Origin: Echinococcus granulosus
Taxonomy: Eukaryota; Platyhelminthes; Cestoda; Cyclophyllidea; Taeniidae
DNA length: 64,000 nucleotides
Assembly: GCF_000524195.1 (NCBI RefSeq)
Contig: NW_020170386.1
Location: 1,791,949-1,855,948, forward strand
Reading direction: 5' to 3'
Shown: one piece after another, positions 1 through 13,059 of the stretch
Position numbering within the stretch: the first letter of the stretch is position 1
Layout: each line of letters starts with the position of its first letter
Program-made: the position numbers and the translations under genes
Notes under the pieces: generated by a model
Told to the model about the DNA's origin: nothing
Databases searched by the model: none
The model's input: the letters and a program-made list of their open reading frames with translations, nothing else

Positions 1-1113
1 GTGCTGATGTTGACTATTCTGAAACTTGGCTGGTACTTCCAGCTTTGTTTGTGGTGTTTTGCGTATTTATGAATGGGGCAGCGGATAAACTGCTCCCTAC
101 TATCATCACGTGAAGTGCAGTAGTGACTCCGAATGAAGTGCATTAATGTAAACCTAAAGCAAACTTACTTATATAAGGCTATTGTTAAGCTTTAAGCCAT
201 CCATAGATGAAGTTAACTACCAAGAACTTAAGCTAAATAGGTTTTATCAACGTTTTAAATGGTGTGGTACTTCATGTTCCAACAGACGTTATTACTGTTC
301 CATTCTTATCATAGGATGCATAGCGAAATTACAATCTTCTAAATTCAAATATGCAACTCAGTTGGTACCATTCCCAACTGTCCATTTAGTTCACGCAGTT
401 TGCTTCATAAATCCCAAAGTTTGAAGTTCCACGCAACGAATTAACGGATTAAAAGCAGTTCAAAGTGAAACAAATTAACTACTTATAATTAACAGCAAAA
501 GGAATATACATTTTAAAACGAATTTAATGAAAACAAATGTTTAGAACTGATGTATTTGTGCTATGATATTTTTTCTCTGAAAATTTGTTCCAGTAATTCA
601 TTAAATTATTTGTGACTAGTGAATTTAATGTCAAACACCTAAGCCCGAGGGACATTACTCGAAATGGTTGATGAATTAAGGCATTCGTTATGGTAGATAC
701 TTGATTTTGAAAGTCCCACTTCATGCCTGAACCAACATTTCGTTGGATTTGGGTTAAATAAGAATTCCTTAGCCAAGCAAATACTAAGTGCGACAGAATT
801 GGCAACTTCGTGTCGGACTTTAAATATATACTGAATAAGCTGAATTAATCTAGGAGTGAAGTTCATCCTGTAGCATTCTTAGTTCTCTAACTGGTACGAA
901 ATCCCTGTCTTGCGCATTCTAAAGACTGGTGCCCTTTGCGAAATTGGTGGCACGTGATCATCAACACGGGAGCCGTTGCGCACACTATGTAATCGTTAGA
1001 TTTAAAAACGGCAATCTCGAGACAAACAGGTGAGAAGAGACTATTGCTGGACATAGAGTGTAAGGAGCATACTTGTACTGTAAAAAAGTGGAGACTAGGC
1101 GCTTGAAGCTTAC
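1..1113. other. Left edge: intron of the receptor gene, no exon recognised
   Basis: This stretch lies downstream of the last visible receptor exon on the minus strand. I looked for the next expected exon (loop F, the vicinal cysteines of loop C, and the first membrane segment) and did not see it. The short open frames here carry no family motif and are taken as chance. The remaining receptor exons probably lie beyond the left edge. Confidence 0.5.
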
Positions 1114-4100
1114 GCGTCATAAGTCCAGGGTCCAAACTTGAATTTGCAATTTTGCTGATCAAAAGGAAAGTACTTGATGTGAACAAAGCAGGCGCTCTTG
1201 TAGATGGCCAGCGGCTGCCACTCCACCGTTCCTGTGTAGGACACTAACAGGTCGGAGCGCCTTCTCTCCTCTAGCCTTTCGTCAGCGCTAAAATTAAAGG
1301 CCAACCTTATGAATGAGATTGCTTTTGGCACAAATCAGGATTCTTCCTGTTAATCCATTTCTGCCTTTACCCAGGGGATATGGTCACTTGTCATAGAGAT
1401 TTTGTTTGGTAAACCTAATTTCAAATTCTCGAGGCTTCCCCTGATTCCTAACTTTGAGTGTACTCATGAGCTGGCATGAACTGCTATCCAACTGTGGGCA
1501 CGAGTCTTGATGGGTGTATCTACGCTCAAACTAAATTTGCAGCAGCGGACCAGGCGAGTGCAATAATAATGTGTATATTGGCTCCTCCTTTTCCAACCCA
1601 TTTCATCTATTATAAACAATTCTGAAAAAAGCTTCTTCCTTCAAGTTTACACTAATTGAGTTGATTTCAAATATGACATGACTAATAATTCACAGAGCTG
1701 ATTAACCTTTCTGAAATATAAGTACTGGGGTGTGGAGATTTTCTTGCTGAACAGCTGACATGTTTATCAGAAAGTAGACAATGATATCCATGGAAAATCG
1801 GCTAGTATTGTTCTAGAGCTCTGGTAAATCAAAACTGTAAAATATAAAGATAGTGACATATAGCTGAGAATTACTTTGATATATTCTAGCACATTCATGG
1901 CTAGGTAAATCCGCCATCTTACTATGTTGAGCTCTTTAATCAAAGTCACTCAACATTTGGCTTGTATTGATATTTATTAAATATATTTAAGAAATTTTTG
2001 AAATACCAACAAAAGTTGCGGATCGCTTCAAAGCAGCATCGAGAAAGGGTACGATTAAAACTGTTTCCCCATTACTAAATTTCTCAATGAAATTATGTTG
2101 CCTGCTTATCTACTAGGGGCCATGAAATTTAAACCAGGTATCAATCCATGCTTCAGGTGGAAATTTCACATTGCGCAAACAGCCACGTGTAAAGTAACAC
2201 CTATATTTCTAATCCGAGGTAATGAAATCCATAATTGGCGGTAGAAGTAGCTAGGTTTCTTTTTCACAAATTACAAAGTTATTCAAACCATGACGGCCAT
2301 TAGTTTTCCACTTGCAGTAGAATTTGGTTTAACTAGGCCACGAAATTTATCGTTTGACAAGAGAGTGCAAAAGTGTTATGAACCGTCTAATGAATGATAT
2401 CATGCGAGGAAGATATGGGAAGGAATCTTCTCTTTCCTTACTCCCAGTTTGTAAATAGGCATTGCAAAAGACTCTTTCAGCATTTAGGATAATGGTATGG
2501 TTAAGTAAAAAACAGCAAGCATTTTCTCAAAATCAGCACTATCAACGGCAACCACAATAAATTTCTAGAACAGGGGCAATGAGAAATCATTCCTATAGAC
2601 CAGATCTCCGTCGTAATCCTTTGTTCAAGAGAAAGGAATAAAATGTAATCCCTCTTTGATGAAAACAGGAACATTCAATTTTAGGAAAAGAATTCTTATC
2701 GTTAAAGGAAGAATTGTTTAGCCTAGTTCTGCAGGCTGGGCTACAGCGCAGCCTTGCCAAAAGAGAATCAAGCATTTGTCCCAAATGGAAGTGCATTCGG
2801 CAATTATGCATAGCGTTGGGGGACGATATCGTTTGTTGGACCTGCACTAAATCAAAGCAACATTCAGTTTTATTGATATCGGTTTGGCCTCAAATAACAT
2901 GACAGGAATGTGGACTTATATTTGAGACAAAGTCGAAATAAAAATAAAAATTCACATAAATGCATTTATGCTGTTAAATAGCTAATGTGTGCACTGTCAT
3001 GAAGGTAACAATAACAAGTTTTATGCAAAGAAATTATGTTTATAATATAGATACATATACGAAGGCTTAATGAGTGGGAATTCCATTGTTTGCTTCTGAC
3101 AACCTCCTTCATTTGAAGCCTTCACAAGTAAGGCCTTCGAGAGTGGTAGCCATCATACACTCTTACTAAGCTGATAATATTCCTCCGTATTTTAACAAAG
3201 CAAAGTGGTTGTTGCTTACTAATTATACAAAGCTATGTCCGGAAGCCATAGTTTTGAAGTTGGTATTTGGACTGATGTGATGTTATCGTACTCAGCAGGG
3301 TCCCAGACCATGTGGTAGTCCTTCCATCTCTAAAACGATTACAGACCACCATCAGTATGAACTGAAATAACTGTCCAAAACCTAGCACCTTCGTTCCATT
3401 TTAAAAATTTGTTAACTGTTCTACTGCTAAAAAGAAAATAATATTGTTCCAAAACTTATTACAAAATTTGCGTTTCGATGTTTTTAACCTTCTTAGGCTG
3501 ATGTTCCGCTGATTTGACTTTAGTTAAAAATTGTATCTTGCTTTTAATTAACACGCAATACAATGAGCATCAGGCAAATTTTGGAAGCAAATTATATTTC
3601 TTCAAGCGTACAAAGCGTCGCGTTGTGTTTTTGCCAGTAAGGAAGAACATTCTAAGACACAATTTATTCTCTATCTTTGCCTAAATTGCCTACATGAGTA
3701 TATTTCGATAATATGGGGGTGAAGCCTTTCAGGATATGGATAATGAAAGAGGGTGCAAGACTAGGGTAAAGAAAAAGGTCATTAAGCCAAACTCTGCCGA
3801 CGGCATCCCGCCTTTGGCAATAACAAGAAATTATGAGATCGGGGGGGAAAATAGGTACCTGCACTATTTTGCTCTGTCTTCGACAGCTTGTACAGAATGT
3901 TGGCAATTTCTGACGCATATAATCGAAGGAAATGCCTACGGTTACCCGTTTCTTCTTCTAAATCGAGGTTAAATAACATGACAACGACGCATTTATTTTT
4001 CAGCTTTTAGTATTTCCCATTCTGTAGCCCAGCTTATCGTATACCTAAGCTTTGGGAATTATGAATTGAGTTGAAGGACTTACATAGAGAGTCCGAATAC

Positions 4101-4316
4101 TTGTCGTGAGGACTTGTTCATTTTCATCCAATTCAAGGATTTGGATCAGTGAGAGGCCGAACTCGATTGTGATCTGCTGCACTGAGAGGGTCTCCGAGAG
4201 CTGAGCAATTGGCGAGACCCCATCGACCACAGGGCGAGCCTTCTTCTCGTAGTCGTGCAGCAGATCCCGCACCAGCTCCTTCTCCTTCCAACCACCAGGA
4301 ATATCGGGTAATCGGT
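1114..4316 (-). CDS. Nicotinic acetylcholine receptor subunit (Cys-loop ligand-gated channel), partial: three ligand-binding-domain exons
   Basis: This is a subunit of a pentameric cation channel at synapses or muscle. Three minus-strand exons join in phase: 4316..4084, 3329..3220 and 1287..1114. The first encodes the N-terminal helix and beta-1 region, including [15 protein letters not shown]. The second carries [15 protein letters not shown] and the loop A motif WLPDIALYN. The third holds a canonical Cys-loop, [15 protein letters not shown] (two cysteines 13 residues apart), and the loop B tryptophan in GPWTYD. Splice sites are GTAAGT at 4083, TTTTAG/GTAAGC around exon 2 and TTTTAG/GTAAGC around exon 3; the split codon between exons 2 and 3 restores a tyrosine. 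The 5' boundary of the first exon (TTTTGTAG, then 4316) is the least certain point. The signal peptide exon lies upstream and was not found; the loop C cysteines and four membrane segments lie off the left edge. Alpha versus non-alpha therefore cannot be decided. The family call is firm. Confidence 0.93.
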
Positions 4317-7300
4317 CTACAAAATTTTCGCCAATTGTTATTTTTGCAGGATCCAAATGTTGACCTTTCACTTCCATGAATACCGTTCCCTAAGCCACTT
4401 TCTTTTGTGTATCAGCTTTTTAGCTATTTTTTGTGTTAAATCTAATTCTTATTAACTTCTTACTTGACTAAACCACGGGAAATAGGCCTCGTTAAGTATA
4501 AAAGCAGTAAGTTCATAATCATTTAAAAGATGGATATTAATATTTTTTATTTAATATTAGGTCAATTTCGAATGATAACATCATACTTACGCCAGATAAT
4601 GTCAGGTATATATGGTTTCCCCTGTATTCCCTGTAAAGCACAAAAGTTGGCCTACTATATACTTTACCTAACATACAGTGAATCTCTGTGTAATCAGCCA
4701 CGAAAGGGTGTGTGAAATATGCTGAAAGTGGTATCCGGTGCCATTTTGAACATTGAGAGGGAAATGTAAATTAGTCTTCATATTCATAATTGGATGACCA
4801 CTAAGTTTTAGACTCGTGTGCATCTCAGTTTATTTACCGGTTCGTATGGATCCTCACCGTACGAACAGGTCGTTTACTATTATATTCTGATCTTTGATGA
4901 CACAATTGACAGGGTCCAGGGTTGATTGAAATGATACAGAGCAAGGGTATTTTCGTTACAGAGCATACACAATATGAACACCAAAAACATTACAAACAAT
5001 CTTTATAGTTTCAGCACTCACTTTTCTGCAGTTAAAATTCAAAATTTCACGTTTAATAATCCGGTAATATCTGCTGAAACGAAGGAGGAAATTTGGTTCC
5101 AAAAAGAAACCAGAAGACGTTGTAAGGGCACAACTGTTCGCTAGGGGCGGTTTGTGGTTGTAGCCCTATTTGTCTTTGTGCCTACCTCGCCATTTTTACT
5201 GTTCCGCAATCGAAAAGTAAAATAAAAAGTGTCTTTTTCAAAAAAGTAACAGATAGAACTGCGTTTTGACTACCAAAACCCTTAATTTTAGCCTTCTTCT
5301 ATTCATGTTATCCTCCAAATATTTGTTTTCACAAACATTTTCCGGAATCTTCACAAACACCATGTATAGTGGGAGTTCCTTTCCTAGACCTCACGGGCTA
5401 TTTGTAGCAATAAATTATGGGCGAGGACTGGATGAGAGTGAACCCCATTGAATCGGTGGGTAATTAATTGCATTTCGCGTCAAGACTTACGTTGCTAGTA
5501 TCCACTTTTCTCATCCATCATGCGCCAGCTATAAAAAATTGTGTATCTTTTGCTGTTAAAAATGTTTAAAAGTAGAAATCTGGAGGTAAGTTGCAAAACA
5601 AAGTGCTTTTTCCGGAGGGATTTTGCGAAAAGACAATAAAAACTAAATTACGATAATTGAAAGGATATAATTGCATCTCTTTATTAATGTGCTCTCTGAA
5701 ATTTTTAAATGCTTTACTAACGTGATGCATTGTTTCAAAATACCTGTAATTTTGATATCTACGAAAAATAGAGCAAACATTATTAGTCTCATTTTGGCAT
5801 TTGGGAATTTCATTAATCGTCTGCAAACAATATGAGTTTCATTTTCATTGCTCAACGAATGTGCTTGTTTTAGGTCGATTCATCATAAATATCTGCATGC
5901 ATCTTAATCTTGCGCAAAATTAAAATCCTTTTCAAATGCAAAGTCTTGAAGGCCAGATGGAAATAAAAAAATACCAAATTTAACATATTTGATATGCCTT
6001 AAATTAAACAGTATATCGACCGAAGATAATTATTAGTGGATTTGTTGAACAAGGTTTTCGTGCACTACTTCAAAAGAGATTTCCTGCTGGAAAGGGCTCC
6101 GATGGGCAGCAATGGAGTTTGTCTTGACACAGGTTTTACCAGCGCTATTTAAACGCGGCCTACAAGGCCTAGGAGCACACCAACTGTTTCACCTTCTGAT
6201 GTTTGAAACCCACCACTCCACCGATTGCGGCTCGTTCTGATGGGAATTAAATATATAATTTCACAAACAGATAACCCGAGTTGCATATAATGAGAATTTT
6301 TCGCCTCCATTTCAATCTTTTTAAACACTTGTTTTATTTAAAATCGGGTAATATTTTTTGTATTTTGAACAGAGAAGGAGAACAAATGCTTATTTGTACT
6401 ATAACATGCAGCCCATTAGTACGCACTGGAATGTTTCGAACAGTGTGTGAAGAAATTTATGATTCGATTTCGTGTTTATGCCAGTTTACGCAAAAAAATC
6501 AACTGTACTACAACTCTTCTTTCGATTGCGTGAAAACATTTTAGAACTGATTTTCCCACCAGATGGGCATATTTGTGGAAAGGTTAAATCACTTTGTCGA
6601 GCGCTGTAAATAAAAAGTGAAAGGCCTCCTCAGAAAGCGGAGACGCACTTTAAAGAACGATGTTTATAACAAATCTCGAAATACGTGCCCACGGAGTGAA
6701 AAGGATTGGCACATCAATATGCAAAATTGGTAAAAAGCAGTACCACTATAAATTTGGAGCAGCAGTATAAACTGATAATTTCGTAGTTAAGCAAATCATG
6801 TACAAAGTTTTCCCTTCTTGCATACACTCGAGCGTGGTCTGAGCCATGAGAAGTTTTACTTCACCGCAAACGTACTTACATTGTCATGGTATTTCACGTC
6901 TTACGCTAAACACTGCATCTAATTCAGGTCAACATCGTCTGAAGTGGGATCCCATAGGGAATATTGTGCTTAAACCTCATCACCAAACAATTCTTAACTT
7001 TGAAAGCATACCTCATTTACATAAATGCTTTGTTTTCTAAAAGCGTATCTAAACCATATTAAAAAGGTTAGGCCATAAAATCCTGTATGCAATTTTTAAT
7101 TTAAACCGACAGCTAGTGCCAATGTCTTGATAGCAGTAATTCGGAAAGTCAGGTCGTTTAAAGGTCGACTGATGTGAGATACAACTGCGGTGTCAACAAT
7201 TTACCACTGCTAGTGCACACAAGAGTTTCCTATTACATGATATGCAATCTGTCCAAACATGAAATAAACTAGTTTAGGACCCTTGTAATGCACAGTTGTC

Positions 7301-10300
7301 CAGGCCAAAAAATACAAAGTTTCTCATTCAAACTGACAATTGGCAAATGACTTAAGAAAAGAGGTTTATTGGAGCTTTTAGGCGTTTAAGACTGACTTAC
7401 GTTTGGCACTTGTCTGTAGAAAACGCCAGTATAAAATTGGACTAAATTTAACTTGGATTCTTGGTATCTTTAAGTTTTCTGAGGTTAAAACCCATCACAT
7501 AGTTAGATTTAAGGGTATGGTGCATTTGTTCACTTGAATTGTGTACCTTCCTCTATAAATGCCAACTCACGTGAAAAAAACACTTTAGATTATTGAATTT
7601 GTGCTCTAAACTTCAAATTTGCCAAGGAAACAGTTAGCTGTCCAACAATATGGTTGCTCAGGAGCAACAGGCCATTGCTACCTTATTTTGCAATGAAAAG
7701 AATTCCTTAACTCCAAATTGCTCCAAAATAATCTTTCGTAATCTACACTCATCTGAAGTCGTTAAAAAGTTTAACGTGAAAATAACCCCAAACTCTTAAC
7801 AACCCTTTTTAAAAATAATGTAAGTGTAGGAATGGAATAAAATGACGCTACTTTCCAACTGAAAAGTACCATAAAATAAAAAACAGTACTACTGAGCTAT
7901 ATTCGCAATTAACAGAAATTTAATTTCCCTTTAAGCGCCCTAATCGTGCACAGAGGTGTCCACTTCACGCCTTTACGGGTACACAGTTCGAGTAAATGGC
8001 GCTAGTATCTCTGCTGGAATTCTTATGGCATCTGCAAGTAGTACTTTTGGCAACAACCATTGTTACCTCTCGCCTTTGTTAGGAGAGTTAGATTTATCCA
8101 CTTGCATTTAGTTGGCTGAGTCGCATATTTTGAAGTAACATCATTTTGGCCTCTTGACTGACGGTGAAAACGCGTTTTTCTCCAAACTAATAGGTACGCT
8201 AAAATTCACTATATAACATTGAGTATTTATCATCTGTGCTGCTGAATTCTTTTTTGTTAGAACGTTGTAAGGCTAAGGAGCTGAATATATTGGGGTTTAA
8301 ATGTAGCAGCTCAACCCAAACACCCAAAATGGCTTGGAAATGCGGATGTGCTGACTCACCTCTCGTTGAAAACTTTTGGGCCATTATTATTAACTGGCAT
8401 TTAAAAAATACTCGTGCTTAGCACTTTTAAATCGGTGAATCTGCGCATCTTTGAGGGGAACCGCGCTGAATTATTCACGAAATCAGCTATTCAAGATCTG
8501 CAACGTCTGAGGCCCATGGTTTCAGCCTACGGAAAAGCGGTTAAACTACTTTAATTCTATAAAAATTGTGTAAAGGTGATGATGATTTATCGCACTCTCT
8601 TGTAAGTAACCAAATGCGTCAATAAAATATTTAAAATAAGTTTTGTCAAACATTAAGTTAGGAATTGGCAAGGTTTGATGCTGTGTGACTCAAACAGCTC
8701 CATTTCTGCTGCCAGTGGCAGATGACCGTTGACCCGGATTTTGGCAGCATTCAGCGCTTGTACTGCTTTGAAAGCAGTCTTAACTGCTTTAACATTTGAG
8801 TCGGGATTCGATAAGCAATTTAGCCTTCCCCTTAATACTAAAACCACCCATCATGTTGCCCGAATCGACGGCTGGAATGCGGAATTGGTGGACAGACTAA
8901 ACTGAGTGATTTGGCGACATTTGGGCAAGTAGAAACTCCACTCGATGCAGGCCCCAAGCAGGAGCAAGTATATTTTTTGTGTAGTATAGGTTTAAAGTGT
9001 GTCTAAAAACATATTCCTATAGCCATGCGATTTTTCTATTTATGTTCTAAATCGAATATTGGATACACAATGCAAATTACATCGCAAACGATAGCTTCTG
9101 ACGTGCAAGATGACTTTTGAAAACTTTTACCGAACTTGAGCAAAACAGTGTGAATCACTATGTTCCCTTAGTATAGTTCCTGCCCCATTATTTGAAGCAT
9201 GCGCTACGCCCGTTTCGCCAAATTCCATATCATCCTATCAGAAACTGAAAATTAAGTAGCGGCAAGTACAATATGACTAATTATGGACAATTGAATAAAG
9301 CCATATTTCCTTGTTTAAGTTCAGTTAAAGATGCTTGCACACAGTAAGAGTAAATGTGCACTCACCCGTTTTGTGCTTCTGTAACTTTATTACAGAAACA
9401 GGTTGCCTTAAAGAACCTCAAAGTATTTGGGAATTTCCTTAAGTGTATAAAACCCACATCCATGGATGACTAAATAAGGGCAAAATTCTCGCACGATAGG
9501 TAATTATGCACTTGATGAGACTTTGTTATCTTTGAATGTATGGAGCTATATTCAAGGTGTTAAATGAATGTGTAGTCCATTGTGAAGCTAAATTAATCCG
9601 CCAAATTTACTTTTCACTTATCCTCACTCTGAATGATGTCTGACATACTCGTTTTCAGAAATGAGATAAAAATTGTTATCATTGCCCTCAGATTTACTTC
9701 AGCACTTGGCGGATAAGTAACTGGTTTAAAGGAACTGTCACACAAAAATAAATCGGTATAAATCTTACTGGCTCAAGCTTTAACCCTGCACATTCAAATC
9801 GGTATAATTAACTGAAGGAAACTACCATTCAGGATGTTTTGTTTATGCTATCGAAAACTCTCAAGGCTACGTAACGTTTCTGACACCGTTAAATGATGGA
9901 AATGTCACTCCGAATGACGTATCACACATTCCCTCTGCCCACACACCATATTGCTAGATAGGGAACAGTAGCCGACTTCTGGTTTTGGAGCCTTCAAATT
10001 GGATAAATACAAACTATGCCTCTATTTGACACTATCAGCTAGATCATTTCCAGCAGCACCATCGAGCACTATCATCTAAAAGGTTTTTACCTGTCTGCAT
10101 GCAGTACAAGCAAGTACTCATATTTTGCGAAGAAATCACTGAAAAATCCGCATAAAACAGTCGAAATTATTAGGAAAAACTTCGGGATCCAGACATTTAA
10201 GGGTTACTGGGAGTCAGGAAATCAAGTAAACCATCCCTCAGAAAAAAATTTGCTTGTTTTTCTTTAACTTTTAGTGGGCTAAGATAAACCATTTAAAGCA

Positions 10301-11359
10301 AAATTAGCCTTTGACCACGCAAATCGCACTGCATAGGAGTTATTAAATTCTTAAATTATGATAAATGTTAAATACGATCCCTTCTTTTGGAAACCGCTTT
10401 TCCTAGCATTTTTATGAATGCGATAATTTACAGTAGGTAAATATTTACTGGAATCTATTGCAGCCTATTAATTCTAGATGTTTTCAAGATAACAAATTGT
10501 GTCATAGTCCTTCACAGTTTATTTTAAATAAAGTACTGAACATTGCACTTATTAATAATTTTACCCAAGTTTAAGACCATTTAATGTATATTGTGCACAC
10601 AAAGCCCCATCACATTGCCGAATACTTACATATGTGAGATCCACAGTATTTAGAAATCCTGTCATTTGCATTTGTATACAAACTTAATAGTCGTTCTTCC
10701 ATCCCTATGAACACGTCTTTGAATCATCAAATAGAATACAAACATAGGTTAAATCATTCCAGTAAGGAGGCAAACATTTGTGAGAATAATGCTATTCGAT
10801 GTAATTACTCACTTCTTAACGAAATAGCTCGAAATCTATCAAAACTATTTTTTTAAATTTACGTTTAGTTGGATAATCATTCTGATAATGCATCTCTTAA
10901 ATTTCAGTAAGTAAAATAAGGTCGATCTTAAGTTTTAATTAAATTTGCACCCTATTACCCTTGCAAACGCATTTAAAATAAAGTATGAAATTTTTAAAAA
11001 GTCGTGTAACACATCTTGCTGATTCAGAATGTGCGGATCTCACATCTATAGGGGTAGGTATTACCTTGAGCCAAGCAAAATATCATATTTGTAAATAAAA
11101 GTACCAAGGAAAACGCAGCTTACCAAATTCCTGAGAATTGACTAAGTTGAAACAGTAGGGGAATACAAGAAAGACATGAATCAGCAGTCGTAAATCCAGA
11201 TTGGTAGAAAATATCACCCTTATCACCATTGGTCACCGATGGTAAAGGATTTATTCACAAACCTTGTTTTTCAAAGAGCACATCCATTACTAGAGAGCAT
11301 TGCGAAAATAGGCCGGATGAAAATCGGGAGGAAGAGATTGAAGAATACATCAAGATATC
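4317..11359. other. Gene-poor AT-rich DNA, probably 5' intron or upstream region of the receptor gene
   Basis: I saw no exon, repeat or RNA gene I can support here. Short open frames occur at the rate expected for AT-rich sequence and lack recognisable motifs. Because the receptor gene is on the minus strand and its signal-peptide exon is missing, part of this stretch is likely its first intron. A minus-strand frame at 8653-8847 is alanine- and lysine-rich but has no convincing splice sites and is not called. Confidence 0.4.
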
Positions 11360-11600
11360 TCTTCGATTACCTTGTCAGGCGTAGCTGACGCGCTGACCCG
11401 CTGTCACCATCTCTCGGCTGTCGCGCATTCTCATTGGCCGACCACCGCGACTGGCGCCCACTGATTCGCCCAGCAGATTTCCGTCATCAGCCAATTGTTA
11501 AGCACGACCCGGATATGGCCACTTGTGCGCGTGTACGCGTAGGCGAAGAAAAGGTCCACGGTGTGCAATCATGCAGACGAGTAAGCGCAAAACGATAAAA
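11360..11600. promoter_or_regulatory. GC/CpG-rich block in AT-rich surroundings: candidate promoter or first exon
   Basis: About 200 bp stand out as rich in GC and CpG against flanks that are strongly AT-rich. The block has CCAAT-type boxes (ATTGGCC near 11430, CCAATTG near 11490). On the minus strand it ends in a good splice donor, CAAG followed by GTAATC, at 11371/11370. That would suit a non-coding first exon of the minus-strand receptor gene to its left. On the plus strand there is a rival ATGCAGACGA/GTAAGC near 11571. No long open frame runs through the block. The role is inferred from composition and signals only. Confidence 0.35.
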
Positions 11601-12937
11601 ATGGAAGCAAATAACTGCAAATCGAAGACATATTGCTAATTATAATAATCAAGAATGATTTCAATGATGAATATGTGCTCCTACTCTCTGTCTTCATAAA
11701 GGCCGATACTACATGGTTTCCACAGGTCGATAACAGTATCAAAACTTCTAACTTGTGTATTTTATTTAAATTATTCGTTTTATTGATAGATCTTCATATG
11801 AACCTCACTTGAACCGGTCGTTTGTAAAACCATAAATTAAGCAAGTCCTTCCCCTTTTCCCGAAATATACCCAACCTTAATGACTAAAGGTGCATTAACC
11901 TGAAAAATTTTTCAGGCTAAAATAGTACGAGGTTGCTATTAGGTAGAGTAGTCTTCTGCCAAGTTTAGTCTTATACAAGTGGTTTTGCATTTTGCAATAT
12001 TTTATGCAATGGGAAAAATTAATATAGACAACCAATCAATGAAATAGAACTGCACGCTTAAACTTACGTGACTATCCATAATAATCACAACTTCACCCTG
12101 GTTCCAATTTTTGCGCTTATTTATATCCTATTTGGTAGCACATTTGGCTACTTTTTTGGCCGAAAATTTGTTGTAAAAAATTAATAAACATTTTTAACTA
12201 TAAACCCTAGACATTTGCTCCTCTCCCAGTGAAACACTGGCACTAAAATTCAACACCCTCGATCACATTAACCTACAAATAAATTTGGACTTCCGGTTTT
12301 TCCCTTGGGAAAAAAATTAATGTAAAAGTAGTGAGACTTATCAGCGCATGTATTGTATATTTTATAATTAAGCGCAATATAAGGTCGCTGTATTTTTCCT
12401 TCCAGCAAGACCACTGTCCAAATCTTAAAGTACTCTGCATTGTGTCCAACTATTTTACTAATCCACTTGGATGAATTTCCCCATTGAGAATTGCCATTGC
12501 TTTATACTTAAAATATATGGTACTGTTTTAACCACAAATCATGGAGCAATTGTTGCAAATCTCAGGCAGAGTTTTTCCAATACTGGTGAATAACACTATT
12601 GTCAGAACAGTTCTCTCTTGCCGGTGTTCATTCCAATTTTGTGTAATTTATCTAGAAGCCATGATAAAAAGTGGTTCAACGTGCCACTGATTCCCTGATC
12701 CTCTGATAGATACTTCAGATCATTTTCGGGGTTGTACAGAAAACGCATCAAATCATTGCACCATCTGCGGAAACATTATTACTTCCATACTCAAGATTTA
12801 TGCCAGTCTCCCCCATCGGTTGTACAAACTCACTTCCCTTCAGAGGCACTCGGCTACGACGAAAAGCTTTGCATTATTTACTCATCGTCTTTCTGGCGTG
12901 GAAGCATCACCTGGTCTTTGAAACAAAGTGAGGCGAT

Positions 12938-13059
12938 TCACTTTTCTGCTCGACTTCTCGCCAGACTGTTTTCCGCAGAAGCGGCTTTCGGAACTACCTC
13001 TACTTTTTTGCGACGCACAAGTGCAACTAGAATTTCTATTACACTAGTAAGAAATCGGC
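12938..13059 (-). CDS. Candidate orphan terminal exon, unknown protein
   Basis: On the minus strand a strong pyrimidine tract and acceptor (CTTATTTTTAG, ending at 13060) is followed by 39 open codons ending in TGA at 12940-12938. The peptide is hydrophobic at its start (FLTSVIEILVALV), then basic (RRKKVEVVPKAA), and ends LARSRAEK. The stretch is richer in GC than its flanks, as real exons in this window are. I do not recognise the family and found no partner exons. A plus-strand open frame (12732-13109) covers the same bases, so strand is not secure. It could be the last exon of an unannotated gene or a chance frame. Confidence 0.22.
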
